From the NCBI RefSeq assembly GCF_000296835.1, contig NZ_CAKE01000025.1, positions 31,091-95,090 on the forward strand: 64,000 nucleotides of DNA, given 5' to 3'. The notes under the pieces are model-generated. The model ran no database searches. It was not told the DNA's origin and saw only the letters and a list, made by a program, of their open reading frames with translations. Below, in pieces: positions 43,743 through 50,906 of this stretch; positions within the stretch are counted from its first letter, which is position 1; the number at the start of each line of letters is the position of its first letter. The DNA comes from Lactobacillus hominis DSM 23910 = CRBIP 24.179 (GTDB lineage Bacteria; Bacillota; Bacilli; Lactobacillales; Lactobacillaceae). Made by a program: the position numbers and the translations under genes.

Positions 43743-45203
43743 CTACTTGTTCTTTGCTAAGAAAGCATCATATTGTTTTTGAAGAGCAGATTGAACTTTG
43801 TCATAACCAGCATTCTTCAATTCTTTATCCATCTTCTTAATAGTTGGTTCTGGATCGGCCGTACCAGTATTCAAGATGTCTAGATACTTACTCATAACGT
43901 TAGAACAGTTAGTAATTTCAGTCTTGTACTTAGTTACATCTGGAGTAAAGCCAAGTCCCTTAGACTCCTTAGCATCTTTGATGCTTTGCTTACGTTCATC
44001 AATTTGCTTTTGAGTAATAGTGTTTTGAGTGTAAAGCAAGTCATTGTTACCCATCATCCAGCCAGCAACGAATGTACCAGGCTTATATTTATCAGTAGTC
44101 TTGATCTTACCTTGTGCCTTATTAGTAAAGTTCCATTGAGTTCCTTGGACACCCCAAACAATGTTATTCAACAAAGTCTTGTCGGTGTTAAGCATGTTAA
44201 GAACTTGCATAGCTTCTTTCTTATGCTTAGAAGTCTTAGAAATAGTCCAAATAGCAACTTGTGCTTGAGCTTCACTCTTAAATGGCTTAGTAATTGGGTA
44301 AGTTACCATCTTCTTGCCACCAGCAGCATTTTCAAGGGCAGTATCACCATAGTCGAAAGGTCCTTGAGTTTCTTGACGAGTAAACCAAGTGTTTTCATTC
44401 AAGTTATATTGAGTACTTGAAGTTGCAGCATCCTTAGGAATGTAGCCTTCTTTGTAGTAATGGTGCAAAGTATTCAAAATTGACTTCATTTCATCAGTGT
44501 CATATGCGTTAAATACTTTTGTACTCTTACCTGTTGAATCAATAGCAAATGGAAGACCATTACCCAGTGGGAATTCCATCGCAGCTGGACTTGCTTTAAA
44601 TCCTTGACCAATAGCAAATGCAGCTACACCTTTATTCTTAGCATGAAATGCCTTTAAAGCTGGTTCCATATCAGCATATGTCTTCACATCGCCTGGTTTA
44701 ATATTGTATTTATCTAAGAATGCTTGATTAAAGGTAATACCATTGGTAGCGTAAACATTACCATTTACAGGGAAGCCGTAAATCTTACCATTTACAGTTA
44801 CGCCTTTCCAATATGCAGGATCTACCTTGTTATAAGCAGTTTTAGCATATTTCTTAATTAATGGGGTCATATCTTCATATGCACCTTTTTGTGCATTAGA
44901 AGCATAATTTTGAGCAAAGGCTAAATCATAGTCATCGCCGGAAGTTACCATAACGTTGTACTTCTTTTCGTAGTCTCCCCAACCAATAAACTTCATTGAA
45001 AGTTCAATATTTGGATGCTTCTTTTGGATTTCCTTATTAGCCTTATTAATTAATTGCGTATAGTTCTTAGGTTTATCGCCTGGCATATACATTGAAACAA
45101 CTGTCTTACCATCGCTTGCACCTTTATTGCCACATCCAGTTAATAGAGTGGTTATCCCAACTAATGCAGCAGCACCAGTTAAAAGTTTTGCCCATTTTTT
45201 CAT
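43743..45203 (-). CDS. carbohydrate ABC transporter solute-binding lipoprotein (LplA/NgtS-like)
   Basis: A 486-residue extracellular receptor with a lipoprotein signal peptide ending LLTGC (Cys24). The rest has the type 1 extracellular solute-binding fold and the size of LplA/YtcQ-type proteins that bind large oligosaccharides. Aromatic residues are frequent (YWKGV, TWFTRQ, QWNFT), as expected for sugar stacking. It is the third gene after two permeases. By context the ligand is probably an N-glycan fragment processed by the nearby mannosidases; the closest functional model is the pneumococcal N-glycan importer. Confidence 0.9.
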   Translation of the reverse strand: MKKWAKLLTGAAALVGITTLLTGCGNKGASDGKTVVSMYMPGDKPKNYTQLINKANKEIQKKHPNIELSMKFIGWGDYEKKYNVMVTSGDDYDLAFAQNYASNAQKGAYEDMTPLIKKYAKTAYNKVDPAYWKGVTVNGKIYGFPVNGNVYATNGITFNQAFLDKYNIKPGDVKTYADMEPALKAFHAKNKGVAAFAIGQGFKASPAAMEFPLGNGLPFAIDSTGKSTKVFNAYDTDEMKSILNTLHHYYKEGYIPKDAATSSTQYNLNENTWFTRQETQGPFDYGDTALENAAGGKKMVTYPITKPFKSEAQAQVAIWTISKTSKHKKEAMQVLNMLNTDKTLLNNIVWGVQGTQWNFTNKAQGKIKTTDKYKPGTFVAGWMMGNNDLLYTQNTITQKQIDERKQSIKDAKESKGLGFTPDVTKYKTEITNCSNVMSKYLDILNTGTADPEPTIKKMDKELKNAGYDKVQSALQKQYDAFLAKNK

Positions 45204-45224
45204 TACATAAACCTCCTCGTTTAT

Positions 45225-46145
45225 TTATCCTTTAACTCCTCCGATTGTCATACCCTTAACAAAGTACTTTTGGAAGAATGGGTATGTTAATGCAATTGGC
45301 AGCGTAGCTACAACTACGATAGCGAATCTCATTCCTTCGCTAGGAAGAGTTTGGCCAGCTGCCAATGCTGAACCACCAGCAGAAATTGTTTGACTCATAT
45401 ATTGAATATTATTAGAAATTTGAACTAACAAATATTGCAATGGAATCATCTTAGTGTTGGTCATGTAAAGCATTGCATTGAACCAATCATTCCAATAGCT
45501 CAAACAGGTAAACAAACTAATCGTTGCAATACCTGGAATTGCCATTGGTACAACAATATCAGCAAAAATCTTAATTTCACCAGCTCCGTCTACTCTTGCA
45601 GACTCAAGAATAGCTTCAGGAATTGATGTCTTAAAGAATGTTCTCATAATCAAAACATTATAAACACCAAAACATGCTGGCAAAATCAAAGCCCAAACAT
45701 TGTCTTTTAAGCCCAACATCTGAGTAACAACCAAATATGTTGGAACCATTCCTGGTGTGAAAAGCATTGAAACTAAAGCAAAAATAGTAAAAAATCTTGC
45801 AAATGCAAAGTCGCGTCTAGAAATAGCATAGGCATAAGTTGAACTAAATAAACTGTTCATTAAAGTACCTATAACAGTAACAAAGATTGAAACTCCGAAA
45901 CTTTCTAGAACCTGACCTCCCATTTTTCCTAAATATTCATAACTAGCAAATGTCCAATGCTTTGGCCAGAATTGATAGCCATAAGTAGTAATATCGCTTT
46001 CCTTAGTTAAAGAAAGAACAATGATGAAGAAGAACGGTAACACACAGCTTAAAGCTAAGATTGCAAGCAGAATATTGAAAAATATATTTGGTCCTTTACT
46101 GAAGCTTCTAATGTCAACAGCACTAATATGCTTCTTTTTTCTCAT
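45225..46145 (-). CDS. carbohydrate ABC transporter permease (LplC/YtcP-like)
   Basis: A 306-residue CUT1 permease with six helices. The EAA loop, which contacts the ATPase, is AILESARVDGAGEIKIFADIVVPMAIPG. The C-terminal VKGMTIGGVKG is the standard ending for this subfamily. It follows the first permease by 12 bases and precedes the solute-binding protein. Confidence 0.93.
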   Translation of the reverse strand: MRKKKHISAVDIRSFSKGPNIFFNILLAILALSCVLPFFFIIVLSLTKESDITTYGYQFWPKHWTFASYEYLGKMGGQVLESFGVSIFVTVIGTLMNSLFSSTYAYAISRRDFAFARFFTIFALVSMLFTPGMVPTYLVVTQMLGLKDNVWALILPACFGVYNVLIMRTFFKTSIPEAILESARVDGAGEIKIFADIVVPMAIPGIATISLFTCLSYWNDWFNAMLYMTNTKMIPLQYLLVQISNNIQYMSQTISAGGSALAAGQTLPSEGMRFAIVVVATLPIALTYPFFQKYFVKGMTIGGVKG

Positions 46146-46157
46146 TCAACTCGCCTC

Positions 46158-47099
46158 CTAGAACAAAGCCGCGTCTGGTTGTTTCTTACGAACAATCATG
46201 TTGGTGATAATGATTAATAACATTCCGACAACGGACTGGAGTAAACCTGCGGCAGTTGACATTCCGATATCATTAGTCGTAGTCAATGCACGATAAATGT
46301 AGGTATCGAAAGTCTGAGAAACATTAATTAATGTTCCTGAATTTCGTGGAATTAAGTAGAACAGACCGAAGTCACTTCTGAAAATCCCACCAATATTTAA
46401 AATCAACATCAAAGTAGCAACAGGTAAAATAGCTGGTAAAGTTACATTTTTAATCTGTTCCCATTTGTTTGCTCCGTCGATCATTGCAGCATCGTAGTAC
46501 TCGGGGTTAATTCCCATCGCAGTCGCAAAGTACAAAATACTGTTATAACCGATTCCTTTCCAAACTCCTAGGAAAATCAATAAACCTGGCCATATTGATG
46601 GCGTGTTGTAAAAGTCTATTGGCTTTCCTCCCATGGATTGAATAATGTGGTTAACGATTCCTTTATCTGGACTCAAGAATGCATAAATGAAGAATGCTAA
46701 CACTGCCCAAGATAGGAAGTAAGGAAACAGCATTGAGGTTTGATATACTTTTAAAAGCTTTCTATTTCTCAATTGACTCATTACAATACCGAAGAATATT
46801 GCAAAGAAGAAGTTTAAGAATAAGAACGCCAAGTTATAGCCTAATGTGTTTCTCAATACAATCCAGAAGTCTGCCGACTTAAAGAAGAACTCAAAGTTTT
46901 TAAAGCCAACCCATGGACTATGAAGCAAACTATAGATAAAGCCTTGATCAGAATATTGGAAGTTCTGAAACGCAACTACGTTTGCCAAAACTGGAATGTA
47001 GAAGAATATAATCAGAAATAATGTACCAGGTGCCACTAATAATAGATATACCCGGTTATCTTTCAACTTCTGCCAAAAGCTCTTTTTCTTTTTAACCAT
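46158..47099 (-). CDS. carbohydrate ABC transporter permease (LplB/YteP-like)
   Basis: A 313-residue CUT1 permease, first gene of the importer operon. N-terminal basic segment, six hydrophobic helices, and the EAA loop EYYDAAMIDGANKWEQIKNVTLPAILP. Ribosome site AAAGGAGG lies ahead of the ATG. A cre site is 34 bases upstream of the start, indicating carbon catabolite repression of the whole importer. Confidence 0.93.
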   Translation of the reverse strand: MVKKKKSFWQKLKDNRVYLLLVAPGTLFLIIFFYIPVLANVVAFQNFQYSDQGFIYSLLHSPWVGFKNFEFFFKSADFWIVLRNTLGYNLAFLFLNFFFAIFFGIVMSQLRNRKLLKVYQTSMLFPYFLSWAVLAFFIYAFLSPDKGIVNHIIQSMGGKPIDFYNTPSIWPGLLIFLGVWKGIGYNSILYFATAMGINPEYYDAAMIDGANKWEQIKNVTLPAILPVATLMLILNIGGIFRSDFGLFYLIPRNSGTLINVSQTFDTYIYRALTTTNDIGMSTAAGLLQSVVGMLLIIITNMIVRKKQPDAALF

Positions 47100-47132
47100 A
47101 TCACCAACCTCCTTTCTTTACAGTATTTATTA

Positions 47133-47146
47133 TGATTGCGCTTTCA
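47133..47146 (-). promoter_or_regulatory. cre site upstream of the importer operon
   Basis: On the minus strand TGAAAGCGCAATCA fits the CcpA consensus TGNNANCGNNNNCA fully. It lies in the 5' leader or promoter of the permease-permease-binding-protein operon. Confidence 0.8.
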
Positions 47147-47180
47147 TTAGAAAGAAATTACTAAATTTGATTAAAACATA

Positions 47181-47386
47181 TACAAATTAAAGATTTCTTG
47201 TTTTATATAGAAAAAAGAGTAATTCATTTTGAATTACTCTTCTAAAAGATTATTTTCCTTGATTACTACTCATACTAAGGGATTAGCTTCTATTCTAAAT
47301 TACTTTTTATATTTAAAAATTCAAATATCAATCTTTAATCTGTATATCTTAATGATCAAATTAAAGATCTACACAAATTAAACATC
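47181..47386. repeat. cluster of CAAATTAAAGAT-type motifs
   Basis: The 15-mer TACAAATTAAAGATT occurs at 47181-47195 and again at 49083-49097. Related forms lie at 47330-47344 (opposite strand, TACAGATTAAAGATT), 47354-47369 (GATCAAATTAAAGATC) and 47372-47386 (CACAAATTAAACATC). They sit upstream of the importer operon and could be binding sites for YesN or another activator. AT-richness makes chance recurrence possible. Confidence 0.4.
47215..47241 (-). terminator. terminator after the S41 pseudogene
   Basis: AAGAGTAATTC-ATTTT-GAATTACTCTT is an 11-bp stem followed on the minus strand by TTTTTTC. It isolates the importer promoter from upstream transcription. Confidence 0.85.
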
Positions 47387-47396
47387 GAAAAGAATT

Positions 47397-48416
47397 TTAG
47401 TTATTTTGAAAGTTATTTGTTTTTTCACTCAATTCATCAAGGAAATCTTCATCAATTGGTTCTTGCTTCATAGAGCGATCGCTGACAGGCGGATAATTAA
47501 TCATAATATCAGGCGCTAGTGGCTCACTATCAAATTTATCCTTACCATTAATCTTTATAGGTGTTCTTACCCAAGCAATCGGTATAATTGCGCTGCTCCT
47601 CTTGTTTTTACCAAAAAACAAACCACCATTAACGCTAATATCACCTGCAGTTGAGTGGCCTACAGTAACTACTTGCCTATTTTTCTTCAAAGCCAGCAGT
47701 GTAAACTCTGCAGCACTAGCTGTTTATTCGTTAATAATCACATAAATTTTTCTTTGCTTAAAACTATGACGTAAAATTGGAACTTTCTTCACTTTTTTAC
47801 TTGTTTTTATGGCAATCGATTTAGAAGTCAGACTAACAGTAGTTGTTGATCCACGCTTTGGAATTTCGCTCCAAAGCAAGCCATTTGGGATATAATCAGC
47901 TACTGCGCCAATCATTTCATAAGGATCGCCGCCAACATTATTTGCCAAGTTAAGAATTAAAGGCTGATTGGCTGGAACTTGCTTAATTAAAGATTTTGCC
48001 TTAGTCATATAGTTAGTACTCGAAGTTTTATATCTTTTGCTTTTTGGATTTGAAGACGGATAAGTAGACGGCAGATTTATTATCTTTAAATTATGCTTTT
48101 TATCCGTAAACATCGTTGGCATATTCTCCCACGTTTTTAAGCCAGTTTTATCTATTGAGGCATGATGATTGGCAACTCGGACTGCTCGATTTAGTTCTTC
48201 GTAGCTCGTAATATCTTTGCCGTTATCTGTATCTTTTAATACCTTATTCCAAGCTTTTTTATCTTCAATCAAGCCATATTTATTTACATAATCGATTACT
48301 TTACTTGCTTGCAAGGGATCGCGGACCTCAGAACTCTTTTCTTCATTCTTGCATCCTTGCAAAGTGATGATGGTTAAAATAATTAATAATATTGAGATGC
48401 ATTTTTTATTTTTCAT
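47397..48416 (-). pseudogene. S41-family peptidase lipoprotein interrupted by one stop codon
   Basis: Two frames, 48416-47724 and 47723-47397, are continuous in the same reading frame and are separated only by one TAA. Joined, they give about 338 residues: a lipoprotein signal peptide with lipobox LQGC, an N-terminal domain, and an S41 (C-terminal processing peptidase-like) domain. The stop falls in KIYVIINE-*-TASAAEF, right before the catalytic Ser motif, where a Tyr or similar codon is expected. The upstream piece would lack the nucleophile. The downstream piece begins inside the core (KKNRQVVTVGHSTAGD). A cre site precedes the gene. Confidence 0.85.
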
Positions 48417-48457
48417 ATTGCATCCTCCGTATCTTTACAAGTAGCCTATATTTGCAT

Positions 48458-48471
48458 TGTAATCGTTTACA
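48458..48471 (-). promoter_or_regulatory. cre site upstream of the S41 gene
   Basis: TGTAATCGTTTACA is a near-perfect palindromic CcpA site, 42 bases before the S41 start codon. Confidence 0.75.
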
Positions 48472-48720
48472 TTTGATGAAATCAATTTATTTTAAGTTAA
48501 TAAATATTTCTGTTGTGGATCTCTACGATATTTTATTGACAGTATTTATTACATAGAAAAAGAGGTTATAGTCTATTTTTACAATGTCATTAAGTTAGGA
48601 CATTGATATATTGATAGTTTTCTCTTTTTTCACAAGTAGATTAATTAAATAGTCATGATAAATTTTTGATTATATACGGTTTTAAAATTGATTTTCAGGT
48701 AAAATATTTACAGGCTGTAA
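48472..48720. other. AT-rich intergenic stretch without a gene
   Basis: This part of the 686-base gap between the S41 gene and GH20 holds no convincing frame. A long imperfect hairpin with arms GAAAAAGAG (about 48556) and CTCTTTTTTC (about 48622) encloses a smaller AATGTC/GACATT stem, and could terminate transcription in either direction. TAAAAT at 48700-48705 is a possible -10 for the plus-strand RNA that follows. Confidence 0.4.
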
Positions 48721-48722
48721 TT

Positions 48723-48738
48723 CGTGAGGACGCTCACG
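48723..48738 (+). other. 5' hairpin of the putative toxin mRNA
   Basis: CGTGAG-GACG-CTCACG is a perfect 6-bp stem with a tetraloop near the expected 5' end of the plus-strand transcript. Type I toxin mRNAs often carry such stabilising 5' structures. Confidence 0.45.
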
Positions 48739-48820
48739 TTAGCTTAGTAACTTTGTATGACCACACCCCTCAAGTATTTTAGAGTTATGGAGGCGATCGT
48801 CATGCACAATTATTGGATAG

Positions 48821-48952
48821 ATGGGAGACTTGGTCGGCTTAATGCTACCATGGATAGTTGCGATAAGCATCTTGCTACGTCAACTTGGCATTTTTGCCAT
48901 TCGTTTGGCTCACGCTTACGCGATAATAAAAAAAGCTAACCGCAAAGGTTAG
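48821..48952 (+). CDS. putative small membrane toxin of a type I-like toxin-antitoxin locus (43 aa)
   Basis: A short plus-strand frame starting MGDLVGLMLPWIVAISILL and ending AIIKKANRKG: one hydrophobic helix followed by a basic tail, the usual form of type I toxins. An internal ATG at 48842 is an alternative start. No strong ribosome site precedes either; GGAGG at 48789-48793 better serves an overlapping frame (ATG 48802) whose product is not hydrophobic. Its stop codon lies inside a hairpin that acts as terminator for a convergent minus-strand RNA. No sequence family is recognised with confidence. Confidence 0.5.
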   Translation: MGDLVGLMLPWIVAISILLRQLGIFAIRLAHAYAIIKKANRKG

Positions 48953-49016
48953 CATCTCTTCATCATATCGAGTTACGATTGGGACTAGTGACTGACACTC
49001 GCTAGCCCCTTTTCTT
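48928..49016 (-). ncRNA. putative antisense RNA antitoxin overlapping the toxin 3' end
   Basis: Minus-strand promoter: TTGCAA (49050-49045), 17-base spacer, TATAAT (49027-49022), so transcription would start near 49015. It would end at the perfect hairpin GCTAACC-TTTGC-GGTTAGC (48953-48935) followed by seven Ts. The predicted RNA is about 85-90 bases and is fully complementary to the end of the toxin frame and its 3' untranslated region. It has no convincing coding capacity. Confidence 0.6.
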
Positions 49017-49018
49017 TT
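48981..49018 (+). terminator. terminator of the plus-strand toxin mRNA
   Basis: GGGACTAG and CTAGCCC pair with one bulged base, enclosing GACTGACACTC, and are followed by CTTTTCTTTT. It lies beyond the antisense RNA terminator, so the two transcripts overlap by nearly the full antisense length. Confidence 0.65.
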
Positions 49019-49021
49019 ACA

Positions 49022-49050
49022 ATTATATATTCTCAAAGTAGTTTTTGCAA
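49022..49050 (-). promoter_or_regulatory. promoter of the antisense RNA
   Basis: TTGCAA and TATAAT are spaced by 17 bases on the minus strand, 53 bases or more downstream of the GH20 stop. A 9-bp inverted repeat GTAGTTTTT/AAAAACTAC (49038-49046 and 49056-49064) overlaps the -35 and may also serve as a weak GH20-operon terminator. Confidence 0.65.
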
Positions 49051-49102
49051 TGTATAAAAACTACAACCTACTTTAATAAATCTACAAATTAAAGATTCAA
49101 CT

Positions 49103-50890
49103 CTACCAAGAAATATCACTAGGACTGACAATTTCAAAATATCTCGCATTGCCAAAGTCATCATCAATATGCTTATCCATTTCAACTTCAGGAATCTCCA
49201 TTTGATAAGTTCCTTGACTAAGCAAATATTCTACCGTCTTAATGCGTTCGATCATCCCGCCAAAGCGAATATCCATGATTTCTGACCCACTTGCCTTGTT
49301 TTCTCTAAACCAAAGCATCCGGCGAATTTTAGCTAATTTTTGCAAACTATCCTTATAATCTTCAAGTTCTTCTTGCTTTGCACGTTTTCGCGACAAGTCA
49401 TTCAACAGCTGAACTTTCTCACTCAATACTGCAGCTAGCTGAATATAATAATCAAACATCAAGGCCGAGTTTTCTGAAGGAATTGCATCAGACAAACTCT
49501 CTGCTAATTCATGATAATAATCAGTCAGCTGAACTTTCTTGAAGTTTTGATAAAATCTTGGCTGAATTAAGTCTTCATAAAGTAGCAACTTGCTTGGAAT
49601 CATGTCTTTCTCATTTACTACAGCTCTAAAGTTATCAAAATTATCTAACAGCAAATAGCTCTGATAGTCTTCGTTTTGAAGCAATCTAAAGTCCTGCTCA
49701 AAATCAGCTTCGGTTGGCTCATCTAAATATTGATATTCAGAAAATACCTGCCAGCCCAAATAAGATGCAGCAAATGGCGTCTCAGCGCTATCGTCGCGCC
49801 AAGCAGTCGCAGCGACTTTTTTAATTCCAACTGCCTTAGCTGCTTCAAGTCCTGCTTTAATCGATGCTTTCATTTTGCTTTGATTTGGAGCCAAACGTCC
49901 CCAAGTCCATATTCCGCCAGCAAAGTAAACATTGTCTGTTAATTCAAAATGCTTCTTCATTACTGGCAAATAGTGGCTCTTGTCAGTAGAGTAATAGTCC
50001 CAGTAAACTTGCCCTATTTCAGGATCAACCTTAAATTGATCTAATTTAGCTTTTGGATCATACATCATATTTGTTGGACTGCCGATTTCAAACCACATAT
50101 CACTCCACATCATTGGTTTTAACTCTAGCTTTTTACATAAATCAAAAACCATCTGGGCATGCTCTTTAATCAATTCTTCTTGGTTAATTACTTGATCTTT
50201 ATGGTCAAAATAATACTTGCCTAGCCCAATTGAATAAGCCTCATCCATTCCAATATGAATCTTATTAGTTAAAAATGGCGCAGTCGCTGCTTTTAATTCT
50301 TTTTCGACAAAATCTCTAACTTCTTTTTTGCCAGGGTATAAATTATTGTCAGTATCAGCAATTGTATTGTTATAATGTTGCCACTTAAAGACGTTCTTCA
50401 AATGGCCTAGCGTTTGAATTGCTGGCACTAAATCAACGCCTAGCTTATCGCTGTAAAGCGCCAATTCATGAAGCTGGTCTTGACTATAGCGTCCGCGACT
50501 TAAGCCAAAATAAGGTTCATCTGGAATTTCGAACTCATCTTCTAGATAAAGCCAAATCTCCGTATAACCTAAGCCAGCCAAACGACAAATTTCACTCTTT
50601 AATGTTTTTACAGATAAGACGGCATTGCGCGCTAGATCAATCATCGCAATTACTTGATCAAAGTTAGCTGTGACGTTGACTTCTTGATCTTTTTGTTCAT
50701 TGACCAGCCCTAGCGCATAATTGTACGCTCTAAGCAAATCAGCATTTGTATTAGCAGCAATCTTAATATCGTTTTCTTTTTTTGAAATACTATATCCTGA
50801 ATCTTTTTTAGCAAAACTAAAGTGATAATCACTTATATCGCCAGTTTTTCTAAACTTATTTAGCTCCTGCAGAGCAAATTTTTTATCCAT
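49103..50890 (-). CDS. GH20 beta-N-acetylhexosaminidase, cytoplasmic
   Basis: Removes terminal beta-linked GlcNAc/GalNAc. The 595-residue protein has an N-terminal alpha/beta domain and a TIM barrel. The catalytic Asp-Glu pair is in KIHIGMDEAYS (D216-E217), with the family's H at 212 and aromatic binding residues in GGIWTWGRLAP. There is no signal peptide. It resembles the GH20C type linked to pneumococcal N-glycan use. The start is placed at ATG 50890 after CTAGG; a TTG eight codons upstream overlaps the GH38 stop. It is the third gene of the GH125-GH38-GH20 operon. Confidence 0.85.
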   Translation of the reverse strand: MDKKFALQELNKFRKTGDISDYHFSFAKKDSGYSISKKENDIKIAANTNADLLRAYNYALGLVNEQKDQEVNVTANFDQVIAMIDLARNAVLSVKTLKSEICRLAGLGYTEIWLYLEDEFEIPDEPYFGLSRGRYSQDQLHELALYSDKLGVDLVPAIQTLGHLKNVFKWQHYNNTIADTDNNLYPGKKEVRDFVEKELKAATAPFLTNKIHIGMDEAYSIGLGKYYFDHKDQVINQEELIKEHAQMVFDLCKKLELKPMMWSDMWFEIGSPTNMMYDPKAKLDQFKVDPEIGQVYWDYYSTDKSHYLPVMKKHFELTDNVYFAGGIWTWGRLAPNQSKMKASIKAGLEAAKAVGIKKVAATAWRDDSAETPFAASYLGWQVFSEYQYLDEPTEADFEQDFRLLQNEDYQSYLLLDNFDNFRAVVNEKDMIPSKLLLYEDLIQPRFYQNFKKVQLTDYYHELAESLSDAIPSENSALMFDYYIQLAAVLSEKVQLLNDLSRKRAKQEELEDYKDSLQKLAKIRRMLWFRENKASGSEIMDIRFGGMIERIKTVEYLLSQGTYQMEIPEVEMDKHIDDDFGNARYFEIVSPSDISW

Positions 50891-50906
50891 TTTAAAACCT
50901 AGACTT

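Noticed and set aside
43986..44420. 144-codon plus-strand frame antisense to the solute-binding protein
   Set aside because: The minus frame is a clear lipoprotein with signal peptide and operon context; the plus frame is a byproduct of its codon pattern.
48757..48939. 60-codon plus-strand frame in the type I-like locus, with a good GGAGG before an internal ATG at 48802
   Set aside because: The product is neither hydrophobic nor family-like and overlaps the toxin-like frame. It is kept as a caveat, because it has the better ribosome site.
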